Below are positions 1-30,876 of a stretch of 64,000 bases of DNA, in pieces. The DNA comes from Amorphochlora amoebiformis (lineage: Eukaryota > Cercozoa > Chlorarachniophyceae), in contig BAAHQB010000145.1 of NCBI GenBank assembly GCA_054601695.1, forward strand, positions 62,001-126,000, written 5' to 3'. Positions within the stretch are counted from its first letter, which is position 1. The number at the start of each line of letters is the position of its first letter. The notes beneath the pieces are model-generated. The model did no database searches. It saw only the letters and a program-made list of their open reading frames with translations, and was not told the DNA's origin. Both the position numbers and the translations under genes were made by a program.

Positions 1-12
1 AGATTTATGTAG

Positions 13-68
<56 letters not shown>

Positions 69-147
69 TACATACATATGTAGTGCGTGTATACAATTAC
101 AAATATGCATTGATGTATTTAATATATATATATATATATACACACAT

Positions 148-199
<52 letters not shown>

Positions 200-255
200 T
201 ATAAGTGAAATATGTAAAGGTGTCATGTACAGATTTTGTATATATACATATGTAC

Positions 256-300
<45 letters not shown>

Positions 301-329
301 TGTATGTATATATATATATATATAAATAT

Positions 330-9921
<9,592 letters not shown>

Positions 9922-10062
9922 CTACGTTAGGTGTAGGGTTAGGCTGGTAGGGTATGGGTTATGGTTTGGGATCAGTAGATGGTCGGCTTAGGGTCGGAGT
10001 TGGGTGAATTTACCGGAAGATTGGGTGTCTTCGGGGAGCGTCTGGGTTAAGGCTTAGAGTTA

Positions 10063-10190
10063 GTGAGGTTTAAGAGGATTGCATTTAGACATACTGCAAT
10101 GGCCGTGGAACAGAATTTTGTGTCTGTATCGCATGTTGGGGTTGATTCTTTTCTTGGGCTTGCTACCGCGCATGATAATACTGAAGGGAT
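10063..10190 (+). CDS. exon-like segment, strand uncertain
   Basis: Open on the plus strand as [20 protein letters not shown] to [10 protein letters not shown], without a clear donor. It lies between the divergent SIL1-like and PPPDE genes and might be a first exon of either. The minus strand has a short AG...GT candidate too. Confidence 0.2.
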
Positions 10191-10225
10191 ATGCAGCTAT
10201 CAGAATATGCATATGTATTTATGTA

Positions 10226-10277
<52 letters not shown>

Positions 10278-10389
10278 TTTATATATATTATATATATATA
10301 TATATATATATGTTATATATCATATTATAATAATATTATATTATATACATACATATTGTATACATGTATAAAAATAAATGTATATATTT

Positions 10390-10436
<47 letters not shown>

Positions 10437-10524
10437 ATTATATATCATATTATAACAATATTATATTATATACATACATACATATTGTATACATGTATAA
10501 GAATAAATCTACATATTTTTCATT

Positions 10525-10555
<31 letters not shown>

Positions 10556-10620
10556 ATATATATGTGTATATGTATATAAATATATATATTTTTTATATAT
10601 TATATACATGTATGCATTAA

Positions 10621-10719
<99 letters not shown>

Positions 10720-10799
10720 TACACACATATATATATATATAATATGCAAATGTACATTTATAAGACACAAGCAAATACACAGCAAAGCACATACGTAGT

Positions 10800-11640
10800 T
10801 CAAGTACCCAGAAGCATGAAGAATATCATCCCAACCCTTCGAAATGCCACCATCTCACGAAATCTCTCATACATCCTCTCCTGTCCACCCGAATAAATAA
10901 AACATCCACCCGAACAAATAAACCACGTGATTCAGACGCCGTATATCTGTGTGCGGGGGGAGGGTTGGCAGAGATGAGGAATGCATTTTTCCTTCCAAAG
11001 ACAAGCATGTGCAGAGACTAAACAGAATAAATGTCTACCGATGATCCTCGTGCACCTCTCATTCCCTTTCTTTCCCGGCTGCTCTGACCCCCCCCCCAAA
11101 CGGGCTGTGGATGGAAAACCGCCCAGCCGAAAAAATACCAGAAAGTTTAGATACAGTCGATCATACGTTTGTTCCGATGTCAAGATGAGGTATGGACGAC
11201 CCTTTGGCTGGGTTTTGGTGACGTCTTTGCGGGCGTCAGCGTGCTGAGTCGGCAGGATGAAACAGGGGGCTGTGTCACATAATTTACCGTGATCTGGGGG
11301 GATGTCTCATTATGTTGCATACGTCGTGGTGACTAACCGTCATGTCACACTCATAACCCGCAAACCGACACGTGCGATATTCAACCGAACGTGTGGGATG
11401 GAAGCAAAGGTTGATTTTAGGGGGGGGGGGGTTACTCCATCTTCAGACAACATAGCATTCGGTTACAAAAGGGGGGGAGAGGAGAGAGAGGGTGGTTTTT
11501 GAGGGCAAAAATAGATTAATTTTTCGGCTGGGGGGGGTCTCGTGTATTCTGCCCACTTCTGAAACCCACAGGGTTTTCCATGTGTTCCAAGAGATTTAAA
11601 GATCATTCGGTAACAGAACAACGTGTGACATGTCGTAAAA
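10800..11640. other. intergenic, TA-poor region between divergent genes
   Basis: About 840 bases of mixed composition with poly-G runs of 7-12. No frame shows splice-supported coding. It probably contains the promoter and 5' exon of the PPPDE gene; no element is firm enough to name. Confidence 0.4.
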
Positions 11641-11725
11641 TCACACTTTTGTGGTTATTTTCTTGCGCTTGTGTACACATATTTTTGTACAGAGCTGCTG
11701 CGCAAATATGAGTTGGCACATAAAC

Positions 11726-11758
<33 letters not shown>

Positions 11759-11790
11759 CATACATATATATATACATATACGTATATATA

Positions 11791-11894
<104 letters not shown>

Positions 11895-11951
11895 ATATAC
11901 ATATACATATACATACATATACATGTATGGATATATCTATATGTGTAATAG

Positions 11952-15193
<3,242 letters not shown>

Positions 15194-15270
15194 GTATAAA
15201 TATATATATACACATATATATATATATATATGCATACATACATATATATATATATATATGTGTGTGTGTA

Positions 15271-15308
<38 letters not shown>

Positions 15309-15368
15309 GACACATACATATAAATATATATATGTATATATATATATATATATGTACATATATATAAA

Positions 15369-15684
<316 letters not shown>

Positions 15685-15704
15685 GACACATACATATAAA
15701 TATA

Positions 15705-15762
<58 letters not shown>

Positions 15763-15787
15763 CGTATTTATATATGCGCTTATATCT

Positions 15788-15846
<59 letters not shown>

Positions 15847-15898
15847 ATATATATATATATATACATATTATATGTATGTATACTTAAAGATATATAAC

Positions 15899-15940
<42 letters not shown>

Positions 15941-16115
15941 ATGTATATATATGTATATATATATATATATATTATACATATATGCGTGTATAAATATGAG
16001 ACTTATGGTTTTGAAACATCAGTACACTTCACCCTTATTATTTAATTTTGTATACACGCATTGCATTATATATATATACATATATATATATACACATATA
16101 TATACATATATATAC

Positions 16116-16152
<37 letters not shown>

Positions 16153-16227
16153 TATATTACAAACATTACACATTACGTACAGGCAGAGAGAGAGAGAGAG
16201 AGAGAGAAACTAATAAGATATATAATG

Positions 16228-16520
16228 GTTTTTGATAGAAGACAATTATACGATGCTTAATTTATCGCTTAGGTCCATGCTAGAGGCTATTATAAGATGT
16301 TTAATTTATCGCTTAGCCATTGGGAGGCTATAAAAAGATGTTTAATACATCGGTCAGGGTCCATGATAGCTGGATATTATGAGAATATGGCAAAGATGTT
16401 TAATTTATCGGCCAGGGCCCATGCTAGCTGGATATTATGAGAATGAGAATATGGCAAAGATGTTTAATTTATCGGTCAGGGTCCATGATTGCTGGATATT
16501 ATGAGAATATGGCTAAAAGC
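16228..16520. repeat. ~70-bp tandem repeat, about five units
   Basis: Units share AAGATGTTTAATTTATCGG, CAGGGTCCATGATAGCTGG and ATATTATGAGAATATGGC. The later units are more alike than the first two. Confidence 0.88.
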
Positions 16521-16619
16521 CAAACTCATGGAATGGTTCCTACGGGGTACTAAATATATGTATAAAATACATATCTACATGTGTGTATGGAGAATATAAA
16601 TGAACGTGTATATGAATAA

Positions 16620-16703
<84 letters not shown>

Positions 16704-16718
16704 CGTGTGTGTATATAT

Positions 16719-16755
<37 letters not shown>

Positions 16756-16780
16756 TATGTACACACACACGTATATATTC

Positions 16781-16847
<67 letters not shown>

Positions 16848-17092
16848 GTATACATATATTTGTAAATATATATTATATATTTATATATATATATGTATAT
16901 ACATATATATATACATATATATATATATATGTGTGTGTGTATATATCTAAGATATATATATATATATATATATACTTCTAATATGTATATATATACATAT
17001 ATACGCATATTTGTAATGTACGTACACACTATTAGAAGCGATGGTGTGAACCATATATATATATAAATAAATATATATATACATATATATAG

Positions 17093-20118
<3,026 letters not shown>

Positions 20119-20155
20119 ATATACATATCAGTATATGTATGTGTATGTATGTATG

Positions 20156-20207
<52 letters not shown>

Positions 20208-20254
20208 AAATATATTTTTGTAAATATTTATGTGAGTGTATATGTTTATATACA

Positions 20255-20297
<43 letters not shown>

Positions 20298-20350
20298 GCA
20301 CATATATATATATATATATATATTTGTATGTACAACTGTATGTGTATGTA

Positions 20351-20392
<42 letters not shown>

Positions 20393-20493
20393 GTATATAT
20401 TGATATATATGTATATGTATATGTATATATTGATATGAGAAATGTTATATTCCTCTGCATATATAAATAATACTATTTTCATTATATATGGAT

Positions 20494-20571
<78 letters not shown>

Positions 20572-20601
20572 GTGTGTGTGTGTGTGTACATAATATTTGT
20601 A

Positions 20602-20644
<43 letters not shown>

Positions 20645-20707
20645 TATAGATCGAATTCTATTATTGCAAAGATTGACTCGAAGATTCGAACTAATGGTAA
20701 CTCCAAT

Positions 20708-20747
<40 letters not shown>

Positions 20748-20751
20748 TAAT

Positions 20752-20798
<47 letters not shown>

Positions 20799-20877
20799 AG
20801 GTTCAAAGTAATTGTAACTTAAATAACCCACAATGTAGTTATAAATATATATATATATATGTATGTATATATATATA

Positions 20878-20925
<48 letters not shown>

Positions 20926-20930
20926 TAATG

Positions 20931-20968
<38 letters not shown>

Positions 20969-21020
20969 ATACATATATATGTAACCTGATGCTGACATCA
21001 GTAACTCATATACATATACA

Positions 21021-21111
<91 letters not shown>

Positions 21112-21285
21112 GTATCGATATATGTACATCACCTTATGGTAACTTGAATACATATACATATGAGTCATATATATTTTAATATTTATACATGAGTATATAT
21201 ATATATATATATATAATATATATATATATGTATAATATATAACATTACTTACTGGTAACAACTTCAAAATACTATACATACACGT

Positions 21286-21378
<93 letters not shown>

Positions 21379-21573
21379 AATGGGAAATTCAACAAAACAT
21401 AATATATATTAATATATACATATATACAAATATGTATATATATATACATATATTGTATGTATATGCATATATGTACATGTAAGAAATATTCACCAGCTAC
21501 TAACAACTTAATGACTCGTAGTATACATATACAAGTATATAACTGTATTATTTACATATACTTTTATATATAC

Positions 21574-21617
<44 letters not shown>

Positions 21618-21644
21618 GTATGTATTTTATACATATTTATCTAG

Positions 21645-21721
<77 letters not shown>

Positions 21722-21780
21722 ATATAAAATACATCACCTCATGCCAACTTTAATATAACCCATAATGTACATATTCATGT

Positions 21781-21834
<54 letters not shown>

Positions 21835-22081
21835 GTATGTATATATATATATATATAATATATACATATATATAATATATACATATTTATGTGTGTGTGT
21901 GTGTGTTTGTGTATATGTATATACATATATGTGAAAATATATAATATATGTATGCATATGCATACATATACACACACACATATTTAAATATATATGTATG
22001 TATGTGTATATATGTACATATGTGTATTATATGTATATATATGTATATATATGTATGTATATATGTACATGTGTGCATGTG

Positions 22082-22117
<36 letters not shown>

Positions 22118-22357
22118 ACCTAATAGTAACTTCAACAACCCATGATATTTGTTTTCATACATAAGCTTATACACACACGTGTAAATAGTATATTAACATA
22201 CAATATACCTTATAAATGTATCATGATATAGACCTATAATAATTACGTACATAATTATAAAAACACACACAAATACACACGTAAACTTATAGTATTACAT
22301 CAGGTTCTCTCAGTGGCAAATGCAGCATGCCCAACGACGACAAGAAGAGTGTAGGCT
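20645..22357 (-). CDS. candidate exons of an unknown minus-strand gene
   Basis: On the minus strand an exon at 22299-22357 (AG before, GT after) reads [10 protein letters not shown] at its end and leaves phase 0. A second segment from 20700 down to about 20645 begins after AG and reads [19 protein letters not shown] in phase 0. Its acceptor edge is echoed about eight times between 20800 and 22140, each echo lying between TA tracts. I do not recognise the protein. No donor is visible after the second segment and no start codon is assigned. The plus strand of the first exon is also open and ends in a stop ([13 protein letters not shown]), so strand is uncertain. Confidence 0.35.
20690..22140. 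repeat. about nine diverged copies of a ~28-bp segment between TA tracts
   Basis: Segments like CACCTAATGGTAACTTCAATAACCCATA occur near 20690, 20805, 20975, 21128, 21245, 21378, 21495, 21733 and 22112. On the minus strand they match the acceptor and first bases of the candidate exon ending at 20700. Confidence 0.75.
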
Positions 22358-22369
22358 CTGGATCATAGG

Positions 22370-22980
22370 AATCCGCTGAATCTAGTGAATAGTACACTCA
22401 TGTCAGATTTGCTTATGAATCTGCGTACGGTGCCTTAAAAGTTTGAGTCATTCTAATCATTACTAGCATTATATATACTCTAGCGACATCTAGTTCAAAT
22501 AAATAGATTAAACTCTAGATATATCTAGTATATAGCTAGACTAGTCTCACTTAGTCTGAGCACGCGCACGATTGTGGAATGATAATTGTACAATGATCAC
22601 TAGACTAGTAGAATCATAATCATTCAACTAGGTATAGCTACAGAGCTAGTGTTACGTTGGCCTGATGCTAACATACAGCCTTGAGAGCACTGGTAGAACT
22701 ATTCTATGATTTGCATCCGATATTCTCCAGAATTTTGTAATAAAAACTTAAATAAACAAGTTCTAGAACTAGTAGAAGTTAACTTGTGACAAGTTTAAAC
22801 AACACATGGTGTATTAGTAATTATACGCTCCATATGTACTAGTTCGGTGTTTGATTTTTCAATACCTACAAGCTATCTGAGAGCAAACAATTGTACATTT
22901 GTTGCCAAGAATAATATAAATTACAACAATTCATATCATACCTAGACCAGCTAGTCTAGTAGTACCACTGGGGATTTTTT
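22370..22980. other. CTAG-rich, gene-free region
   Basis: About 600 bases with unusually dense CTAG, TCTAG and CTAGA words and no supported exon. Similar islands lie at 25680-26040, 51950-53100 and 61690-62140. Confidence 0.6.
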
Positions 22981-23054
22981 TTTGGCACTAATTGATCCAC
23001 ATATGAAAGTATATATTATATATATATATTATATATATATATATATATATCATT

Positions 23055-23093
<39 letters not shown>

Positions 23094-23132
23094 TATATAT
23101 ATATATATATTTTTATATATATTTTTCATAGT

Positions 23133-23183
<51 letters not shown>

Positions 23184-23217
23184 ATATGGTCTATGTATAT
23201 GTGTGAGAATGTATATA

Positions 23218-23263
<46 letters not shown>

Positions 23264-23326
23264 GGTAATACTATGTATGTATGTATATGTATAGATATTT
23301 TTATATATATACCATATTAATACATG

Positions 23327-23369
<43 letters not shown>

Positions 23370-23623
23370 GTTTGTGTGTATATGAGTATTGTATAATATA
23401 TATAAAAATATACATACATATTTATGAGGATTAGGGTTACAGCTTGGATTAGGGTTATGAGGATAAGGGCTACAACTTAGGCTTCAGATCAGAATTACAT
23501 CTAGGACTAGGGTTAAGGTTAAAGTTAAGACTTTGAAATTAGGGTTAGGATTAGGGTTAAGGTTAGTGTTATAGGGTTAAGATTAAGGATAGACGTTATG
23601 AGGATTAGGATTAGAGGTAGTTT

Positions 23624-23735
23624 ATGAGAATTAGGGTTATGAGGATTAGAGTTATGAGGATTAGGGTTATGAGGATTAGGGTTATGAGGATTAGGGTTAT
23701 GAGGATTAGGGTTATGAGGATAGGATTACGGCCAG
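23624..23735 (+). repeat. 15-bp tandem repeat GGATTAGGGTTATGA
   Basis: Seven to eight units of a longer telomere-like variant in which TTAGGG alternates with TTATGAGGA. Less regular versions begin at 23420. Confidence 0.93.
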
Positions 23736-23766
23736 GAGGTATACATGTACATCGACACACACACAC

Positions 23767-23798
<32 letters not shown>

Positions 23799-24060
23799 TT
23801 ATATACGTATATTCCCAACATCCACTGCACCTTCGTTCGTAGCAGAATTTCGGTTTGTGAGCTACTGTACTGTCAACAATCGCCGATTTTCGCGGGTCGC
23901 GCTTTAATATCGATATTTGATTTTCACTTCTGAGCTTCGCCATCGTTCAGTGCTTGGCTGTTGGTGCTGCGAGCTTTGCCATGACTGTGCTCGACTTTTT
24001 GGATACCTCTAATCATCCGTACTTGCCTCCCCGAGAAGATATGGGCGAGGCGAAAGCACG

Positions 24061-24524
24061 ATGCCCAAGCCCGTTTTCGTCCAAGAACGCGATGAGGAAT
24101 CCGTCTCACTCTTCCAGGATTCTCCCAAATTGCCCGCTGAAGAAACACGTGTCAAGATCGGGGTATCGGAGCGAGGAAGCAATAATCAAGGGCAAAATGC
24201 GGTCCGGAAGAGCAAGTCGATGAAAATGGTTGCCTTTTTTCGGGCTGGTTATTGTGCAGGTATCGAGTATATTTAATGTATTTCTCGCGAATATGTTATG
24301 TATAATGAAACATATTTGATATATCTATGTACACACGTGTGTGTATGCAGAATAAGAACGGCGGGGAAACATGGTTACCGAAAGGATTGAGTCTTGTGCA
24401 TCAATACGGGGTGTGCGTGAGTGGGCGTCGCGTTGTGTACATCGATTCTGGCCGGATTTTAATTGTGGGCTTCGCTGCTGACACCGACAGTCCAATTCAC
24501 TGTTTTACACTGAGAGTCCCATAA
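24061..24524 (+). CDS. hypothetical protein, two exons
   Basis: An ATG at 24061 opens a frame starting MPKPVFVQERDEESVSLFQD. It joins in phase to a second exon at 24351-24524, after TATGCAG, that starts NKNGGETWLPKG and ends HCFTLRVP plus TAA. The in-phase join uses a GTTGCC donor at 24229. The stronger-looking CAG|GTATCG donor at 24260 gives a stop just after the junction, so the exon boundary is uncertain. An overlapping frame from ATG 23981 (start MTVLDFLDTSN) is also open for 81 codons. Base composition is balanced and TA-free, unlike the flanks, which supports a real gene. No family recognised. Confidence 0.38.
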
Positions 24525-24660
24525 GGAGTTCGTTTTAAGTTATGTATGTCTTTGGTTGTGTGTAGATCGGTTCTGCGGGAACCGTGGGGCATGACGAAAT
24601 TGTTTGTTTGTGACAGAGTTTGTTTTTTTTTTAATTAATGCGGTCTATTAAATACGCGGA

Positions 24661-24668
24661 TATAAAAA
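24661..24668 (+). promoter_or_regulatory. TATA box before the 24857 gene
   Basis: TATAAAAA in non-repetitive sequence, 196 bases before ATG 24857 and 137 bases after the preceding stop. It is a canonical TATA element in the short intergenic gap and is one of few TA-rich motifs here that is not part of a microsatellite. Confidence 0.5.
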
Positions 24669-24856
24669 GGCTAACACCTAGAGCTCGAAAGGAAGTTTCG
24701 GTTCTTTTCTGCGCTCATGTGCATTAACATTAGATAAAATCACCGAGATTGCATGTTTATGAAACGGTTCCTTGTGTCGGATTTTTGAAGTCTACTCCGT
24801 GGAATAACTCCGGTCGCCAAACTTCCCAAACACGCCGTCCAAGACCACAAACAGCA

Positions 24857-25532
24857 ATGACTACGCATGAATATAAGGACCAGCTGCCTAAAGAAGTTAC
24901 AGGGCAGAAGTTGCGTGCATTGTCGAAAACTCATCTTCGATCGGCAAAACTTGCGGTCAACAAGTCCGAAGGAAAGAATCTTTGTCACAAGGTTCCAAAC
25001 AGCATTCTTACGACAGCCTACAACAATACTAATGACAAGAGAATCAAGTGCGACATCGTGCAGTTCAACTATTCGACGGACAACGTCTTTTCCTCGAAGA
25101 AAAACACGGAACACACGGAGATGGAAAAAAGGCTTCGAAGTGACAAGTACAATCAAAGAGATTTAAATCGGAAAGGCGGGTCGATTTTGGTTGCGATGGA
25201 AAAGATGCATTGTAAGTACACGGTCAAGACTACAGCACACGTCATGAAGACGATTGTAAACTCCGGGTCTGGGTACTGCAGCGTCGTCGCTTCGGCAGAT
25301 ATGCGAATATTTAATTCGTCGGCGGTCCAAACGGTCATAGAATCAGCTAGATCGTGGCGAGATCTGATCGAACAACTGGAAAAACTGCAGGTATGAGTAC
25401 TCCTGAGTACCGGTGTACTAACTATGTTTTTTACGGTAATCTTACCTTAGCCAACAGGGGGGTACTAGGGTGGGGAGAGAGAGAGATTTGGAACTGCTAC
25501 TCTCTGTCACAGCTCTACAGCTCAAGTATTAA
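24857..25532 (+). CDS. hypothetical basic protein, 202 aa, two exons
   Basis: Exon 1 is 24857-25390, starting MTTHEYKDQLPKEVTGQK after a CAGCA context and ending EQLEKLQ at a strong CAG|GTATGAGT donor. Exon 2 is 25458-25532, after CCAACAG, reading GGTRVGRERDLELLLSV and ending at TAA in the same phase. The total is 609 nt. The protein is hydrophilic and Lys/Asn/Ser-rich with no membrane segment or recognised domain. The opposite-strand frame (24740-25156) is a shadow. This is the longest uninterrupted coding exon in the window, and its intron is short and free of TA repeat, unlike neighbouring genes, which suggests a more recent or differently evolving locus. Confidence 0.55.
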
Positions 25533-26078
25533 GTTGTTATTGGAGCAGAACGTGTTTGAGCACTATAAAGTTTATTTATCAATATTACTGTGTCTTTTTG
25601 CAAGTTTACTGGTACAAGCTAGACAAGCTTGGTACATTCACGTACTACGCCAAATAAACAAAGAAATTTAGGTTTTTAAGCTAGAGTATGTACTGATTAA
25701 CTAGATTAACTAGATTAAACGGACTTTTCTAGATTTCATTGTTTCAGTTTCATTGGTTCAGTTGTTTTTAGCCTTTAAACTTGCAACGACGCTCTACTCT
25801 AGACGCTATTCAAGTGCTCAATTACCTAGATTACAATGTCTAGATGTACTGTATAGATAAAAAAGTAAGTCTAGTAGCTAGACTAATTAGCTGCAGTGAT
25901 CTGGTTGAGTTGTGAGATATCTCTAGATCCTGCTTTAAAATTTTCCGCCATGTCGAGTATCGCCTCTCTTTTTCCTTCTAAAGCATTTGAACCTATTCCC
26001 TATCCAACGGTACCTAATTTCTAGAAATTCTAGATTTGGATTTTTCCCTTTCAACTGTACAAGAATCGAATATATACA

Positions 26079-26143
<65 letters not shown>

Positions 26144-26240
26144 CGTTAGGCTTCAGTTGAAGGCATATCGAAGGCTATGGACCGAAGAGTAGTATCCTAT
26201 ATATATATATTTATATGCATACTATTTATATATATATATA

Positions 26241-26278
<38 letters not shown>

Positions 26279-26282
26279 ATAT

Positions 26283-26351
<69 letters not shown>

Positions 26352-26424
26352 GTGTGTGTGTATATGTATATATATATATTATGTGTATAAATATGCAGAT
26401 ATAAACATATAAATATATAAATAA

Positions 26425-26507
<83 letters not shown>

Positions 26508-26519
26508 TTTGTAATATAC

Positions 26520-26550
<31 letters not shown>

Positions 26551-26577
26551 AAAATATATAAATATTGCACGCACACG

Positions 26578-26632
<55 letters not shown>

Positions 26633-26741
26633 CACATATATATATATATATATATATATATTGTAATATATATATATATATATTCATATGTAAAGAATTC
26701 CTTGTACATTTATGACCATGTACGTATTTAAAAGCTAACAT

Positions 26742-26800
26742 TTACGTTATAACGGAAACTTCCTCATCTCCTAAACGTACAGATACACATATACATATAT

Positions 26801-26897
<97 letters not shown>

Positions 26898-26953
26898 ATA
26901 TATATATATTATATATGTGTATATATATGTATATATATGCAATATATATTTTT

Positions 26954-26996
<43 letters not shown>

Positions 26997-27741
26997 CTGA
27001 AACCCTTAGAGACGATGCCAACTCCTGTCAGAATGAGAAAGGCTAGGTTAGGGTTAGGGTTAGGGTTAGGGTTAGGGTTAGGGTTAGGGTTAGGGTTAGG
27101 ATATATGAGGACTCACGAGCTCAGAAGTCCCACCAAACACTAACCCTAAACCTAATCCTAACCCAACCTATCCCTAACCCTAACCCTAGCCGGATAACAC
27201 ACTCTCAGGCCCACAACACCCCACATCAACACTCAGCACACCCAACAACACGATCTGCTGTTATCCCTAACAGCACTATAGCCCCACTCTGTGGAGGAGT
27301 CAATGGTCCTAGGACTAAGACATGCTGAATAATCTGATCCTAACCCTAGCCCTAACTCTAACACTAACCCTAACCTTAAACCTGACCGTAACCCTAACCC
27401 TCCCTCTTAACCCTAGCCCTAGCCCTAACCCTAAAACTAACCCTAAGGTTCATGATAAACCAAACCCTAGCCCCAACCCTATCCCTAACCCTAACCCTAA
27501 CCTTAACCTAACTGCTAACCCTAACCCTAACCCTAACCCTACCGTACGAGGTTCACGAAATCTTTGTCGTTTTTGACGCCGTTGTAGTCCAAAGCTTTAC
27601 CTCTAGGGTTAGGGTTAGTGGGTTAGGGTTAGGGTTAGGGTTAGGGTTAGGGTAGGGTTAGGGTTAGGGTTAGCGTTTTTCTGGCCGAGGTCATGATGGA
27701 AGAATTATTATATGAATTTTTATATGTATATACGTATATAT

Positions 27742-27788
<47 letters not shown>

Positions 27789-27821
27789 TATGTGTGTGTG
27801 TGTATAAATGGATGTGCATAT

Positions 27822-27869
<48 letters not shown>

Positions 27870-27934
27870 AAATGGATATATTTATTTGTATATAATATAC
27901 ATTTGCATACATACACACACGCACACAAACACAC

Positions 27935-27965
<31 letters not shown>

Positions 27966-28307
27966 TGTTTCACATATTACATATATATATATATATATGT
28001 ATATATATGTATATAATGTATGATTATATATATACACATATATTTACGAACATATGTATATATGTGTTTATGAGCATATATATATGTGTATATGTATATA
28101 TATATATATATATAAATATATACATAAATATATATTATATATATATGTGTATGTATATATTTATTCCTATAATATGTATTTGAACATCCAGATAGATATA
28201 TATATATATATATATTTATATATACATATATCTATAATATATATGTGTATGTATACAATATATATTATATACAAATATACACATACATTTATATATATAC
28301 AAATACA

Positions 28308-28342
<35 letters not shown>

Positions 28343-28469
28343 GTATATTATGTATGTATGTACATATATGTATTTATATGTATATATATATATATACACA
28401 TATATATATATATATACATATATGTATATATAACATATATACATGCATTTATACGTACACCTGTACATG

Positions 28470-28517
<48 letters not shown>

Positions 28518-29340
28518 GTTCCATAAAATCCTTCCATACATACATAAGGCCTATGAAACACCTTTTCATCTACATACGCCACACATACACACATACACCC
28601 ACACACTCACATCATGTAGCACAAACATTTTTTTTTTAATTTGTCGACTACCCCTCCGATGCGTGCTTGTCGAAGAGTGGGGTCATACCATTCTGCAGAG
28701 CTTGGGATACCTATCAGGGTTAGGGTTAGGGTTAAGGTTAGGGTTAGGGTTAGGGTTAGGGTTAGGGTTAGGGATTAACGTTAGGGATAGGGATTAGGAT
28801 TAGGTTAGGATGAGAGTCAGGAGTTGGGCTAGGGTTAGGGTTAGGGTTAGGGTTATGGATACGGTTAGGCTTGGATTATGGTTAGTGTTAGGGTTAGGCT
28901 TAGGCTTAGAATTAGGGATAGGGATTGGGTTAGGATTAGGGTTAGGGTTAAGGTTAAGTTCTAGTTAACAGTTAGCTTTAGGAATAAGGGTGAGGGTTGG
29001 ATGGTTAGGGTCAAGGATATGGTGAGGGCTAGGGTTAGTTAGGGTTAGGGTTAGGGTTAGGGTTAGGGTTAGGGTTGAGGAGTAGGTTAGGCTCGGGATA
29101 TGTTCGGGTTAGGGTTAGGGTTAGGGTTAGGGTTAGGGTTAGGGTTAGGGTTCAAAGTCCGTCATTCGGACTTCCTTCCCCAGGTGAGCCATGTGTATAT
29201 TTATACATATATATATATATATATATATATTTCTATATGTATATATATCCATATTTATACAAACACACACACACACTTCTATATATATATATATATATAT
29301 TTGTATATCTAAATATCTATACATACATACATACATACAT

Positions 29341-29401
<61 letters not shown>

Positions 29402-29576
29402 GAGTGTGGTTAGGAATAGGGTTAGAGATAGGATGTTAAGGTTTGGGTTAGGGTTAGGGTTAGGGTTAGGGTTAGGGCTAGGGTTAGGGTTAGGGTTACC
29501 TCTCCTGCCGGGAGGGCTTGGCCCGTGTATTGATAAGCGATATTTAAGGGCATTCCTACATGTATACATATATATC

Positions 29577-29607
<31 letters not shown>

Positions 29608-30241
29608 TATATGTAGACATGTATATATAAGTATATATACATATATATATAAATATATATGTATATATATATATATATATATTATATATATTTATATATA
29701 TATATTTATATATACACATTGTATTTAACGTTCTAACATTGAACGCTTCAGTATATATAACATCATATATATATCTACACATATATATGTATGTATGTAT
29801 ATATATATATATATATATACATAACTTCTAACCCTACATATAGCTCCTAACCCTGGCCCTAACCCTAACTTAACCCTGACTCCGGCCCTGACCCTAACCC
29901 TAACCCTAACCCTAACCCTAACCCTAGATCTAAACTAACCCTACCCCAAAGCATAACCTAACTAAACCATAACAGCTAGCCTTAACTTATCCTAACCTTA
30001 ACCATAAACACTACTGACCGTAACCCTAATCATAACCCTAACTAACCCTAACCCTAACCCTAACCATAAGCCCAATCATAACCCTAACCATAACCCTAAC
30101 CCTAGCTAGCGGCCCTAGGGCTAGATATGGTGAATAATCTGACCCTAAGAATACATGAATATTTGCTATATATGTGTCTATGTAGCGTATAATATACTCT
30201 GTTTGAATATGTGTATATATATACATACATATTCGAACAGA

Positions 30242-30282
<41 letters not shown>

Positions 30283-30835
30283 CATATGGTACCCTTTATA
30301 GGAGTTTGACTTATCGCCATCTCTACCGCCTTTTCATCTCCTGCCGAAATATACACATATATATCTCGTATATCTATATAATATATCCACATATCCAGAT
30401 GTAATATGTACACAAATATACATATATGCATATCCCATCCCACCCGCCGTAACCCTAACCCTAACCCTAACCCTAACCCTAACCCTTAACTCTGTTTACC
30501 AGTATCAGCGAGAATAGACGCAATTGCCGAATTTTTAATTTCATTTCCCGCCTCTCCCGCGGCTCTCAGTCGCTCGAGAGCACTATTCAAGGGTCAGGCT
30601 AAGCTTAAGAGTACTATTAAGGGTTCAGGTTAAGCTTGGGAATACTATTAAAGGGTTAGGATTGATTGGAGAGTAGTACTGGAGCGTTAGGTTAGGGTTA
30701 GATTGGCTACATACATATTACGCATAAACATATATAATATATATATATATATATACATATATACATATATATATGTATATATATATATATATATATACTA
30801 TATATATTTATGTGTATATATACTTCCAAAAATAT

Positions 30836-30876
<41 letters not shown>

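Noticed and set aside
24749-24856. N-terminal extension of the 24857 gene
   Set aside because: The upstream in-frame stretch has no ATG; the first in-frame ATG is 24857.
24740-25156. 138-codon minus-strand frame
   Set aside because: Shadow of the plus-strand exon, which has a TATA box, good start and strong donor.
29075-29150. VRVRVRVR / GLGLGL / NPNPNP frames
   Set aside because: Translation of TTAGGG or CCCTAA arrays.
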